Under the pieces are notes generated by a model. That model saw only the letters and a program-made list of their open reading frames with translations, searched no databases and was not told the origin of the DNA. From Callipepla californica brunnescens (taxonomy: Eukaryota; Chordata; Aves; Galliformes; Odontophoridae), in NCBI GenBank assembly GCA_023055505.1, contig JALIRH010000004.1:38693502-38757501 (forward strand): DNA of 64,000 nucleotides, given 5' to 3'. The translations under genes were made by a program, and so were the position numbers. Shown piece by piece: positions 24,801 through 39,800 of the stretch; positions within the stretch are counted from its first letter, which is position 1, and each line of letters starts with the position of its first letter.

Positions 24801-27800
24801 TGTTCCTCGCCAGAGGAAGCAGAGGAAGATTGCTGTGAGTGCTATTCAGAGAGAATACCTGGACATTTCCTTTAACATCCTTGACAAGCTGGGAGAACAG
24901 AAAGAAGCAGGTGAGCTCAGGTACTGCCTTAACGGCACATTGTGAAGATTTTTTAACAGATGGGTATACAGAGAGAGATATGTGATCTGATGCAATCTGA
25001 ACTTTCTAAACATTTCCAGGTGTTTGTTTTTCACAAGGAATGTGCTAGCCATGCAGATATCATGCATGTCCAGGGGAGAGCCCATGTGAAAAGGAAGCTG
25101 GAGCTCAGTGACCAAATCACCACCCTTCATATCAAAGTTAGGAAATAGAACTCCATGACTTCTTTATGTGAGGAGTCAGTAAAACTGTCATTCTTCTGTG
25201 CCTTTTATCCTATTCATCTAGTCCATATCGTGTTGAACCTTCTCTGTACGTAGTGATTTTTGTCTCTTGTTTCTTCTGCAGACTTAACAGAGTGGAAAAC
25301 TAACTGGAAAGCAAACTTAACAGAGATAAGAGCACTTGGAATTAACTACAGATTGCATTTAGTATCAAAGATATTCATGTTTTGTTTTTATATTATATTT
25401 GAGTATACATAAAGTTTACAAGGCTTGTACTTACTAAAGATTGGAAGCGCAAGCATGCAGAAAACTGTAGAGTATTTCCATACATCATTTTTTTTTTTTT
25501 TCACACCATTTCAGTACTGGGTTTTGTTACTAAGTTCTTCAGGTAGAGAGAAAGTACATTTTAATTGTTCAGATTTCAACTGAATGTGTCAAGAACACAT
25601 AGCTGCCTCTTCTGTGGCTATTTCTTTTTCAGGATTTTTCAGCTACTGGATTTTTATCAGGCTTTTTAAAAACATATATTAATTATAAAATCAAAGAATC
25701 CATCAGGACTCAGTACTTTGAAGTGAAGAGTAATACTTGTGTATGCTTGTCCTCACTTATTTCTCAGTTACTTCAGAGGGAACCATGGTATAATTTCCGA
25801 TTATGAATCATTAAATCATGGTATCCCAGTTCTAAAAGGAGAAATCATTCAACGTGTGCTGTTACTTTTGTTTGAGGCCTGATGTCCCATTTATGGTACC
25901 AGTGAGCTGATGAACTGCTGAAGCTTTGGAAAAATGAAAGAAGGCCAAGTGCTTTTGAATCTTTCACATAGGTTCTTTGAGAAGAATGGTCATTAAAAGC
26001 ATTCAGATTCAAATTCTTTTTTTGATTGGTAGTAAGTACTACTAGTGAAATCCTTTAAACATCTTGAAAGGACTTTCTCAGTTCTGAAACACCATATAGA
26101 ATCTATGATTTTAGCATACACAGTAGTCATCTGACAGCAGGCATCTATGTATGTCATCCAAATTGAAAATAAACCGGTCACAATGACTCATTGAAAGTTC
26201 ACTTATGTTACAGTCACTTTGCATAATTATGTAATTCAGTTACTTGTGTAGTTTGATCTATCTCATGTGTCTGTTTTCTGTTGTTTAGCCTTATTGATTA
26301 ATTTATTTGAGAACATGTGTTGTAATTAATTTAAGTAGGCTTAATAACAACATCATAATGCAATGATTGTAAGTTTAAAATCTTATTTGAGATTTGTCAG
26401 CCTGTTATACTTCCCTATGTGCTAGAAAGGCTTCTGACACAAGTGATTTCCGAATTAAGTGTGCAAATGGTGATTGCTTCTTCAACTACACAATTGTAGG
26501 ATACAGAATTTCCAGCCTGAGGCTCTTTACTGTGCAGATATGTATTTACATGTTGGTGGTCTTAATCAATTTTTAAGTGGGATCAAAATCAAACTCTATG
26601 TGCATTTCTTAGTGCTGAGCTCTAAATGGGCATATATACCAATCTCTTTCAAAAAGTAATTTTAAGTAATAGATCTCTGTGCCTCTGTAGACATTACCAC
26701 TGAATCCTTTTAGAACTGCTGTGAATGCCAGATGGTGAATAGATGATTGAAAAAATGTGAAAAAGACATCCAGTGTGAAAGCAGATGGAAAATATTTATT
26801 GATTCTAAACAATGACAGTTTAAGTACAATCTCTGTATGTAGATCCTGCTGCCAAGGGACTTTCAACTCTGGAAATGCCAAGAGAATCCTCTTCTGCCCC
26901 AACCCTTGAAGCAGGTGTCCCAGAGACAAGTAGTCACTCTTCCATATCAAGTAAGTTCATCCCTGAATCAAGAATTTAATCTGTTATATTTATGCATCAG
27001 ATACTTATCATATATGACAAATGCCTCCCTCTGAGTTTTATTGATTCTTGGAAACATGTCTGTGCTGGACAGTATTACATTTGTTAAATCTAGGTCAAGG
27101 ATATTAGCAATTAGCAACCACAAGATTTTCTGTTGTGGCGAATTTGAGAAATGTGTTTTTCCCAAATTAGACTAGGTAGCAGATATTATAAGCAGAATTT
27201 CACTGAAGCTAGATGTTTATTTTACAGTGACAGAAAACATTGTCAACTGTCTGTGCATAGAGCAGAGGATATGAGCTTCACAGAACTATTAATGGGTTCA
27301 TCAGAGTGATTGTTTTACCTTAGGATAAAAACCAACAAAGCTCTTGTGATTTTTGTAAAATGCTTTCAAGTGCCTCTCAGCTGAAATGCAATAACTTCTC
27401 ATCTGAGAGTCCTATACTCATCTCAAGGGAAAGTGAACAAGGCTGATTTAAAATGTTATTGTCACATGGCTTAATAGAACAGATGTAGTTAACATTAGAA
27501 GCTGGAGGCATCTTGAAATAGTTTATCAAAATCCAGAATTGCATGTCCATTTAGGTAACATTAGGTAACACATCTGAAGGCTGATGGGACAGCATCTGTG
27601 GGAAGCAGAAAAAGAAAGGGAAATGATGACCTGCTTTGATAGCAGTGAGCTGCTAGATTGGAGTATTGGACGTATTAAAGGATGATGTTATTGTGGCATG
27701 CTAGATTAGTTCTTGAAACAATGGTTTCCTTTCTGATTTTACCAAAAGCATCTTGAGTGATATGTATCTCATAGAATTGAACAGTCATCATGACATAGAA

Positions 27801-30800
27801 GTCACCCAGAAAAGCAAGTAAAGAGTCACGGGTTAAGACTTATCTCTGTGTGGTTTTAGTGAGCAGTTCAAAGTGGCAGAATGCTGCAGGAAACCCTGGT
27901 AATTGCAGTAGCAACAGAAGCAGCAGCAGCAGGTGCAGAAAAGAGTAGTCAGATAGAATGATCCCAGGGGGTACCTGGGATTTTTTTGAACCACAACATG
28001 CTCTGTGCACAATCGCATTGTACTGCAGAGTCAAGCAAGTGGGGCAGCAGTCTGGCCTGGCTGAACAGGGAACTTTGCCTGGAAATAAACTGGAAAGTAT
28101 CTGGCCTCTGCAAGCAAAACCTGGCTTCACAAAAGCAGTACAGAACTGTAGTTCGCATCTGCAGGAAGAAAATGTGAAATGCTGAAGCTCAGCTTGAGTT
28201 AACACTGCCTACTGTGGTGTCAACTCAAAACAAAAAAGGCTTTATGAAGTTTGTCAGGTTTAAAGAGCAGGGGAAGGTGACCTAAAAAGTAAGGAGAAGG
28301 AAAGGGTGGAGACTTAATGCCTTTTATTACCTCAGTATTTGGGGTATCGGAGGACCATGACTAGGGGAGCACTGCCTTCCATCTGCGGTCACCAGAATTG
28401 TAAGGGACCAGATTTATCAACACAACATTTAAGCTTAACATATTAAGTCCATGGGGCCAGATGAAATTCATTCTCATATAGTGAAAGATTTAGAGAATGT
28501 TGTATCTCGTCCCTTCTCAGCAATTCTTTCTGTGTGCCTCAGTTTCCAGCTGTAAAATGGCACATGGATACTTTTATTGTGTTCCTTGTATACTTTGGTT
28601 GGAGTACTTCGGCCTTTTACTATGTACCTTTACAGTGCTTTGCATAACAATTCCTGATCAGAACTATGTATACAAGGCACTTCATAACACAAACAGTTAA
28701 CATTCCTTGTTCAACCAGTGCTAGGTCACAGAAAGCATGTCATTAATTGTGATAGGAAGATACTGCCTTTGGACTTTTTGGGTAGAGAATACCTTAGCAA
28801 GAGCAAAGTGATTGTCCAGATCACTAGCTAATATATGAAAAGCTAACCAAATAATATATGGAAGTTATTTATCCCCTCATGCTTCACAACTTCCTGTAGA
28901 AGACCTGATCATATCACAGAGTCACAGAATTGTAGGGGTTGGAAGGGGCCTCTAGAGATCATCTAATCCAATCCCCTGCCAAAGCAGGCTCCTAGTCCAG
29001 GTTACACAGGTAGGTGTCCAGGCAGGTCTTGAGCCTCTCAAGAGAAGGAGGCTTCACAACCTCTTGGCCAGAGTTCATGAATCATGAACTCTCAATCACC
29101 AGTCAGCCTGGCTCCAACATAGTTTAAAGGCTGACAGCTCTCTGGCTTTTAGGTTCTTGGATTTACTTATTTTTTAATTACTGATAATTGAAATCATTGT
29201 GCATGGGAAATCAGGTAAATAACAGTAGAAACCTGCTCAACAGTAGCCTGATGATGGGAAATGTGGATGAACGTTTTTTTAATTCTAACCACAGAAGCTG
29301 TTAAGAAAATTCGAAGAGGTAATTTTCTAAAATTTGGCAGTCATCTACACTCCAAGCAGTCTTGTCAGTTCTAACATTAACTGCTGTTCTTTCATCAGGA
29401 AATTCTGTACTTAATAAAGTGATAAAGCATCTATTTAAAATTCTTGCCCTGGAATTGATGGAAATTATATTTTTCTTCTAATTTGCTGTGAAAAACAGCT
29501 GCAATATAACTTAAAAATTGAAACACGTAATGATGTCCTGGCCTAGTTCAATTCCAGAAGTTTAGTTATACAAGGACTGCTTTGCAGCAGTGCTGCAGGA
29601 GGCAGTACTTGTACCAAAAATACAAGATTAAATGCACTCTGATACACTGAAAGAACAAAGCAAAACTTAAAATACTTCACCTAGTAAAATAGCTTGCATG
29701 CAAACTCCCACTGACGTTATCTTTGTGTTTATTAATTCTCAGGGCATGAGTTTGGTGGGGTTTTTTTAGGATACATTCTGCTTTCTCAGAGTTTGAAATT
29801 TTCAAGTAGAGACTGAATAGACCCAGTTTAGGAAAAGGCACTCAACCTCTCAGAGTTTCAGTTGTAGTTTATCCCAAGTACTTCTTCATCACAGGTAGTA
29901 GTGTGAAAGTCTTGGTTTGTTTTCAAAACTTCACTGGGTACTAATTGGATTTTCAAAAGTACTTGATAAAAAAAATTAATGTGATTTTAAAACAGTGTTG
30001 GACATAGGTTCAAATGAAAATAATCATTAGAAGATTTTGATTTGTTGTCTTTGCTGTTGAGGCATTACTGAGGATGGCGTTTAAATGTAGGCTTATAGCA
30101 ATACTTGTAAAAGCTTTCTTGTGTGGAGATGAGTGTAGGCATGCTTTGTTCAGTCATAGTTCATACTATGAACAATGAGTTTGATTTTAGTGGTGGAAAT
30201 GTATTATATTGCTCGCATTCAGCTGGCAAAATTGAAGTATTATGCATCTCTCCATGCAATTTTTCTTATGAATGGAGGGAAGTATGAAAGTCAGAAATAT
30301 TATATGGTTTAATTCTTTCTCCATTTGAGCAGTCAGAAGATACATGACCAGAAAAGTTTTAAATAATAAGTCCAAAGATACGTTTTCTTCTTATTTTTCT
30401 GGAAGCATTGTCCAGTAAGACAAATCCATAAAATAATGTACTAATGCTCATTTAAAGAAATGTTATAAATAGACAGATACGGAAATGGCAACGGCTTGTT
30501 GCCCCTTGTAAGAAGAATGAAAGGTCAGTTATGAAGTAGACCCGTTTTCCAAAGCGTGCTTCAGAAGAATCTTCAGGTATTATGCCTGAGTGGCAAATAT
30601 TTATCAAGCCTCTGCATGAAGAATGCTAGTGGAACACAGCAAAACAGACTTTTTCCACGGTAGTGAGACTAGATACAGTGGTCCTCCATGCTTTGCTTGG
30701 AGGAGACTGAGTTTGCTTTCTCTGAGTTTCTGTTCTCACCTATCTGCATGGGGACTTTGGGGTGGTATCTTTCACTGTACAGATACCAAGTATTTTTCAA

Positions 30801-33800
30801 GAACTTGGGTTATTTGGTGACAAAAAGGCACTGACAGTTGGCACAGTAGATGAGATCCTAGATCCAAGTCATTTATGATGTATCACTGGGCCATAATTTT
30901 ACCCCATGTAGTTGTATGAAAAGTACATATTGACTTGAGCAAGATTCTTGAGCAAGCAATTTGTGTCCTATCAGTATTTACCTGGCTTGTAAGTTCAGGA
31001 AATAAGAGTAGTTTTACATGTTGTCTGAGCCCTTGAAATCCTTTTGCATTTCTGACTTGCAGCTCAGTTCAGACAAATGAAAAGAGGCTCTTTGGGAGCT
31101 CTGACAATGAACCAGCTAATGAAGAGGCAGCTGGAACACCAGTCTAGTGCTCCCCACAATATCAGCACTTGGGATACTGGTGAGCTGCGTTTTTTGTTCC
31201 TTATTTTTATTTCCTTAAACCAATTATTTTCTGTATCAATCCACTAGAAAAGTAGGTGTTTCTATTCTAGTTCTGCAGGTAAATAATCAGTCTCAAGTCT
31301 AAAGAGGAACTGCATAGTAAATAACAGATTCTCACCTGGTATGAGTTGGGATATTTGGGATGTAGCCTCTCCGGTACAGTTGTGTCCCCATAATTTTGCA
31401 TATTGGGAACCTAGTTACTTGAAATGGAAATACTGCTGTTGATTTCATTAAGTATAGAATTTCATCCTTGATGCATGGAATCATTAATTTGTGTATATGT
31501 TTACAATGGTGTTGGTACACTAAGGATTTGCACATTATAATATCCAGTTTCATTTCCCCATAAAGAAGTTTCTGCCAGTTCAAGGTGAGCACCCAATGTC
31601 TGTTTGTTTTTTTTTTTTACTGACTTTTTCACCCCTCAAGATGAACATAAAGCAAACAATGAAAATGGAAATAAGCACATAATTTCCTCATTCTTCATGT
31701 GAAGTGTTTTACTTTTTTTTTTTTTTTTAAATCTTCCTTAAAAATTGTTCTCTTGTGCTCAGATTCACAGCAGATGTCACTAAACAATGAATTAATTATA
31801 TTTTGTATTAGAGACTAGACAATTCATTGCCTGTCTTGGTGTTAGTGACATTATGGAATTGTACTTGTTAGGAACTTATGATCAAGTCCACATGCATCCA
31901 GGGAAAAAAGCACTTAAAGCCTCTTGTAGATTTTAGTATGTTGAATGAATGTCTCTACCAGTTCTGGACAGTTGCGTTCAACTTTTTGTTTAATTGAGTA
32001 TTCAGCCTCCAGTCCCATCCACCTAGATCTTGTATCTGAAGCATGGCTAAAGGTATAGTATATACCTCAGTTCTTTCCATTCTGATTGTCCAGTCTGCTG
32101 AGTAGCACGCTCAGCATGAGATCCTTAAATCATGAAGGGGAGAATTTGTCAATATTAGTAATTTTTTTTTATCTCATAAGCAAACAAGTTTGTTTATTAA
32201 AGAGACTTAGTATCAATTCAATTTTTAGGCAGGTTTTTAGTGATAAAAAAGTTACTACTGTCCTTCTGTGAGAAGTATTTAGCCTACATTTTGGAAGAAC
32301 AAGTCAGTGTTCGAAACAATGTAGGAGTGCCATCTTGTTAACCTTGTTCCAGGTCTACTGGATTACTTCATAACATTACTACTTTTCCATCTAACGTTCA
32401 TAACAACTAAAGGCCTCCAATCCTGGAGATACTAAGTAAAATGTTTTCTTCCAGAAAGCTTTACATCTCTCAGTCTCCTCTTCAATCACTAGCTTTAAAG
32501 TAAAAATATTATTTGGACAGAATATTTTTTTTTCAGGACAAATGGTCAGTTTGACTGTTTATCCTTTCAGTGTCAAGCTACAGTTTTGAGACTCATTATG
32601 CTCAAGTGTAGCAAGTGTTATAATGCAGAAGTATGTGATACAAGCTTGGTCCATGCATGCGTTTATTTTTTTAAACACGGGTAGGTACCATGCTTCTCAT
32701 TTCTTATTTCAAACCTTTCTTTCTCAAGTTTGTTATCTGTACATTGAAATCACTGCATGTCTACCATCTGTCAGAACAAGCTATACATGAACTTCTAACC
32801 TATGGTATTCCAAAACGTTATTTTTCTCTTATTGTGACTCTTGTATTCCATATCTCGTTGAATCTTTACAGTTAGCACATAATTTCTTGTTTAGTTGGAT
32901 TTCTCAAAAAAATGCCTTCTTTGATGTTTTGCAATCTCTCACTTTTCCTCTTTGGACTTCTTTTTTTTTCTATTCCTTTTTTTTTTTTCGCTCCTTATAT
33001 GCTCAAAAAAATTTTTTTTTTGCTTTTTCCTTTTTTTCCCAATGCTGTTTTATTTGTCTGTCTCTTGATTTAACTGTTTATCTCCTGTTGTGCTGGTGAT
33101 GTACTGGATTCATGATGATGGAGGCTGAAGTTCTGTATTTATTCACAGAGCAGATACAGCATGGAAAGCGGCTGTGCAATGTCCCTGTTTGCCTAAACCC
33201 TGACTTGGACGGACCACCACTAAGAATCAGAGGTTAGTTCAGTGTCCAGTTGACCTGATCTCTCTGCTAAGACCACTAGGACTGTTTTCTTGTTAATACC
33301 AAATAGCATTGAATCTTGTGTTCCATTCGGCTATTTTTAAAACCCTCAACTGTCCAGCAGAACACAGATTATTGAAAAAGTATTAGACAAATCTATTCAT
33401 TGAAGTCAGGATCAACTGATGAAGGGCACTGGCTTTCTGTTAGTGTTTTTTTTTTCCTGGCTGGGCTTGTGCTGTCAACTGGGAAGTTCCCAGTTCAACA
33501 TCCTCATAGCCAAAGATGTATAGATTTTCTTACAATCTTGTATTGTGGCAGTGACCTTTCTTCTTCAAACTAAGTCGTATTTTTTTTCTTCTTCTGTTCA
33601 GTAAATGAGTGAAAGACATTTCTGAATAGTTGAATTATATTCCAACATTGTGTCCTGCGTTATGAGAGCTATTAGCATTTGTATGCTGCAATGGGTCTTG
33701 TATCTGGAGAAGATGACAGTGAATTTCCAAAATCATGGTAATTGTGAATAGGAATGTATTTGGCTAGAAATATGTGGAAAATCTATTCCTTATGTTCTGG

Positions 33801-36800
33801 ATGATGTCCTACATTTATGAAGAGTATTCTGGACTACTTGGAGTGTCTGTTTTCATCCAAATAAATTTCAGGGGAGAATTATAAAGTAGTGAACTCAGTA
33901 TGTAGAAGAAATATTTCTTCTTATACTGAGCAAAATGTCATTTTGTGAAACCAAACCTCAACACTCATATTTTGAATTCAAATATTGTGGAAGATTCTGA
34001 GCTTCTTATTTTGCCTGAGAGGTGCTATTAAATTTGATTTTCCTGTAATAGCTGGGATTATCTTGTCAGAAATTCCTTCTGAAGTTAACATCCATGGAGA
34101 AGCCACCTCCATAGTTAAACATTGTCAGAACATGCTAATGTTAATGCTAAATTTAAATCTGCAGATCGAAGGAACCAGAAAGAAAGTTGGTAACATAAAC
34201 ATGTGATAGCGTGAAAGCACAGATACTTTTCTAAAAGTTTATTAAAAATGTGCTTGTCATAGATGGATCTTCAGAATGGGATGCCCTTGGGGCAGCTTAT
34301 ATGCAGTGTGATGGTGTCTGTCAACTGAGTTCACTGGATTCATTAATGGAGCTGAACTTTATAGGAACAGTTGTAATGCAGTTTCTATCATACCAGCTTT
34401 AAAAAGCAACAACATTAGACATTTTTCCTTAAGAATTAAGTTTCTCTTTCTATCTTGGTGACCTGGAGAATGAAACTGCCAACAATATTTTAATGACCAC
34501 TGAAATGTGCCTAAGATTAATGACATGGTTATTAGGGACAAAACTTTGATAGAAGTTTCTGATGGCTAATCCATGAGCCTGTTAACACTGGATTCATCAT
34601 CTTGAGGTTTTCTTTGCAACCAGAGTATCTGGAATCTTACCTTTTCTGCTTTGTTCTTTTTTTTTTTTTTTTTCTTTAAACTAATGCAAATGAAGAGATT
34701 AAGGGTGAAGATTACTCTATTAGAGAGATGTTAGACTCTCAGACTGCATTATACTGGTCTAATTCTGGAAAATAGAACTTAGATAAGGAAAGAGTTTGAA
34801 TTTTCCATTACATACAACTTTTCATTTTAAAATAAGCATCTGCCAGAAAACAACTGCACACAATTTGCCTAATCCTAAAGGAACCTCATCTATTAACAAA
34901 GATACGCTATCTTTAGGCTCCCAGATGAAAAACTCATTTTTGTAGAATCAAAATTCTAGTGGAAAATATTTCTAATTACCACCCCTCCAATTTTAGCATT
35001 TCTTAAGTTCTTACAAATTATTTCTTCCAACTGTCCCTTTTTAAATTTTTCTCCCATGCCTCTGTTAGGGATGCTGTGAATAAGCTGATGCTCAGATGGT
35101 CAGACATGCAAAATATTTTATTTCTTCATGTCATTAAGAACAGTGAGAGGGTGATTCCCTGGAAGTGTGAGGGAAGGCTGCAAATCTTCTTCTACTTAAC
35201 ACAATCTGTAGAATTATCCTTTCTTCCTAAATATGAGAAGATGCACAGACGCATGCTGTTCCCATAATTTTTTTTCTTTATTATTTATCTTTTTTCAAGG
35301 ATATAAATACTTCTAATTGACAGAATTAATTGGAGGAACATGCTATATCCTTTTGTTGACATACCTATTTCTTATTCTGTGTTCAGTAGAATCCTTATGG
35401 CTCTTTCTTACAAGTTTGATCTTCAGGACAATGTAGTTTGGGATTCTGTTTAGTGATTTTCTTTTGCTTTCTGTTTTTATTGTCCCTTATTGGCTTAAGG
35501 TGCCACAAAATCTAGCTTGTTATCAGCGCCCAGTATAGTCAGTATGTTTGTACCTGCACCAGAAGAATTTGCTGATGATCAGCCCACTGTGATGACTGAC
35601 AAGTAAGTTCATTTTCTGCTCCTTTCAAAAAAACAGTTCAACTTCATATAGATGAAACTAAATATAAATATACTTAACAGAAATAAAATTCACTTTCTAT
35701 CTTTTAACTGTATGCTATTTTTTTTAATGAATTTATTTATTTTACTCAAACTTAAAAATCTTCAAAACACTGCCCAGAAGATGTGTTTCTAACTCAGCAG
35801 GATACCTGTGAGTTTGCACTGGTGAGATTACAACTCAGGCTATTGAATGTACAAGACAGCTTCTGCCCCTCATTTAAAACTGGGTATTTATGTGGTTAGA
35901 ATTATATAATATATGTAACCTACTGAGTGGATGAAATTGTACTGTTCCCTGTTTTAAATCAGTGTTTCCTTGTGGTCCCTGGAAACCCCTTTTGCCTTAG
36001 GGAAAAAAAAAGTTATTTGCTAAATTCTTTCAATTTTCAGTTGAAGTAGAAAGTCATGATTACCCATCAACATTTCTGTTACCAACATAGCACTGATCAC
36101 AAAGGGTTTTGCGAGCATCTACTTGTTGGTTAAAACGCCTCTGAAATAGATATTAAGTGTACTCATTTAATGGAAAAGGAAAGCAGTTAGCAGGGAGTTA
36201 TGTGCTGAATTACTGAAAAACTATGAATAGAAACTGTAAGTTCCTGCATGTGCTCCCGTGCTCAGTCTAGTGGACAGATTTACCAGGATGATCTCTGGTT
36301 AGGGTCACTGAGAAGTCTGTGACTGGAAGCAGTCCTTATAGTGTGACAAAATGAAGGATCCACAAAGTCAGGACTATCTTTCACACATCCTTTGGTCAAT
36401 TCTCCAAACCTATATCATCATTGCTTATTAACATGTAGACCAGCTGAGCTTGACTTTAATGACTGTTGGCATATTTTCCTTTCGTTCAGTAACAAAGGCA
36501 AGAAAATTGCCTATACAATTACATTAGGTGAAAATATCACAATCTGTTGGAGTCAGAAGCAACTGATTGATCTAATTGAGCAAACTTCCCTAGTGGGCTG
36601 AGATAAGCTAGTTTCCCACATTGGTTTGCTTTTTATATACAGTTGTGGAAGCCTGTTCATCTCTTCTGAGTCTGACACCCTCTCTGTAATTAGTCATTAG
36701 AGAGCTCTTTCAGAACTTCTTTGATTGTCTCATAGTATTTCAGGAGAACTAAGTGACTCAGCAGCAAATTTGTCCTGGAAAAGCAGACTTCTCCAAAATC

Positions 36801-39800
36801 TAAGGTTCTAACCCCTGTTTGGTTCTTTAATTTCCTTCTTTCATTTCCTTAAGAGCGATAAATGCTGTGGAGACCAATCAGATTATTGCTCCTAATTGCA
36901 TAATTTGTTACTCATAATTAATGACAGAAAGGACAATGTGAAATTGTTCTTTCTTTTTGAGATCATCTGTGAATGTCATATTGGGTGTCTATGCTGCTAT
37001 ACAGAGAAGTGCTAGGGACATGAGTCCTTGCCTGAAACCAAGTGACATGATCTGGCTGATGTTAACATTGCTGGGGCTAGTCTTCACCGTCATAGGTTTC
37101 TCTTGAGTAATGCAAACTGAAGCAGTCCAATACAGTGAGGGAAGGAGCTAACCGATGAAGGATTCAAAACTTAGAGTTACACTGTACTCTTCCTTCATCA
37201 GTGTAGAAACAGCCAGTGCAGCTAGTGAAAACCTTTATTAATATTTGAAAGCCACAGAATTAAGTTAATTCTAGAAAGATCACAATTGCATTTTTTACTA
37301 AATTAATTCTGAATAGAAAGTACTAAATTAAAGTACTTTAAAAATACATAAATACGTCTGTATGCTTTGTTTTGAATTTCTCAATGTCTGTTTTACTGTT
37401 CCTTGCAGATGCCATGATTGTGGAGCAATTCTTGAAGAATATGATGAAGAAACACTAGGCCTCGCTATAGTAGTGCTCTCAACCTTCATTCACCTTAGTC
37501 CAGACTTGGCTGCTCCTCTACTACTGGACATTATGCAGTCTGTTGGAAGGTAAATTCAGGACTGTCCTCTTTTCCATATGATTGAAATAACTTTGTGCCC
37601 ACAACTGATCTGGTTTTGCATACTTGAACTTTTCAGGTTCTTCAACCATATTTTGTTTGCTTATTAAAACTAGAGGTTTGCATATTTTGTCTTCCTAACC
37701 AGCTGCTCTATCAGGTTGTCTTTTATAATGTCTTTAATGTTTGGTGTCTGCTGTTTTTCTGTTGTGACTTTTATCTTGTATGCATTGGATAACTGAAGTG
37801 CATTGTTATGTTGTAGTACTTGTCATTGTTGCTCCAGCTGCTTCCACAACTTGTTGCCTAAGATATGGGAGACATGCACTGGATGTGTTTCAGAACAAAC
37901 TTTTGAGCAGCTCTATTAAACACAGAAATGGCACAGCTCTCCTCTCCATATTCCTTTCAGTGTCTGATGTTAAAGGTGCTTGACTAACTTGTGCAGAGAC
38001 ATGGCTCTTTACAGCCCCACCTACCCATCTCCCAGTTCTATTTCAACACAGGGACTATTCAAGCCCTCTGTTTTCATTAATTCCAGTGCTGCAGTTCACT
38101 GCTAATGAACTCTGGTGGAGGTAAAATTTCTCATCTAGAGAGATGCTTTCCATTCTGTGTGATTCTTGTAAATACAGAACTAACGGTCAGTAGGAAACCA
38201 CAGAGAGTGAATCAATTGGAAGGTAAATTATCAAGGATGAGGGCTGAGTGGTTCAACTTTTTCTATGCTGAATCTTTGAAAGGAGCTGAATTTTAAAGGA
38301 CCAGATGGCATGCAGGATGGAGTATTTTTGGTAAATGTGCGGTGTTGTTCCATGTAGGTGCCTGTTCTGGCAAATTCTAAGCACAATAAGTGGCTATCTA
38401 GAAAGGAATTACACTGAACATAAGTAATGAGGTAATAAATGGAGATGGTGATGAGAGTTCATACAAATAATATTTTGAGTAGTAATGATAAACACATACA
38501 AGCTGTTAATTTCAGAAAGCTTTAGATGTTCCCAAGTATTTAATGTAGTTCATGTCTCATGACATTTTTCCATCTGGAAGTTACAATCTGAACGTTTTGT
38601 TTATTATAAAGTAAACAAATGAGAACAACACCCCTCCACAACCATGTCACAACATGCATGCATTGTAGCATTCAAATAGAGAGAAGAAACTTTGCATAGG
38701 ACTTGTAATTTCCTTCGGAAGAAAATTGTTACGCTTTTTTATCTGAGCATTCTGTAGATTTTTGGAAATAGCTGTGGTGTCTTTTGGGAATGTGATTAGT
38801 TCCGCCAAATTCTGTAGGAATCCTCACATACTTTAAGGTAAGCTGATGGTTCAGTTATTCCAGGATCAAGGCTTGTATTGCTTGAAGGTGGCCTCAGAGC
38901 TATTTTCACTCAGGATTAATTTGCACATCAGAAAATATGTTTCATTTTAGCCTGGACTTCTCTTAACTACAGTGGAATCATGGACTCTAGTGGTATTTTT
39001 CCTGATTTATGCTGAGACAACTGAAGAGAATATTATATTCAATCAACTATAGTATCCAAACTGAGATCATTTCTCAGCTAAATGTGTGCTGTGTGCCCAG
39101 CTCGTCACGCATTATTAATGGAAATTACCATCCATTCTGGTTTACACTGATGCACTTGACTGAGCTGCTTTAGGATCCTTTTTGCAGTTTGCAGTGGAGA
39201 CTGGAGAAGAAACTGCCTTCTGAGCTGAGGCTGACAGAGGATTAAGCAAAAGCTAAATCCACCCTGAAAGGATATTGAATCAAAGATAAATGTTAAAAGC
39301 CAGTTCATCATCTGATGCAAACTAGTCTTTTTCTATGAACTTGCAATTCAGTTGTATCTTATACCAGCTGAAATACCAATGTGTACTGGATGAAAGTAAA
39401 AATTGCGTGGTATTTTGTGTGTAGGTGATGCTTCCAACTTTTAAGTGACTTTCAGGAATAAATGGGTATTGCTTCATTAGTGTATGCACTGTTTGTTCAC
39501 ATGTTCTGCATATGTGAGTGTGTGATTTGTTTTATAATTGTATTAAGTATTTTCACAATTGGATTCCCATTTTGGACTTCATAGTCTACATTTAGTTATC
39601 AAAAATGATGTGATTTTTGAGAACCCACTGACTTTCCCATCTGACTTTGTAAAAGCTCTTAGGTACATACTGTTTCTGAAATTAAGCCACTTATTTAGGT
39701 GCCAAAATCTGAAATTAGAAGCCTCACTTCAGATTGCCAAGTGGAGAATTTTGGCTCAGTTTGTGTTGCTGTGTTAATCAGAAGCAATTCACCCAGTACG

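Larger units (their letters stand above)
26951..31062 (+). other. UNC79: UNC79 intron, 4.11 kb
   Basis: Holds a relic of CR1 ORF2 (about 27970-28530), an antisense CR1 tail (28913-29070) and a 21-base palindrome directly after it. The rest (26951-27969 and 29092-31062) shows nothing recognisable. Confidence 0.85.

Noticed and set aside
27840..28205. 121-codon antisense frame and other frames at 27.8-28.2 kb
   Set aside because: They fall on a decayed CR1 ORF2 fragment and a CAG-rich stretch, with no independent evidence of a gene.
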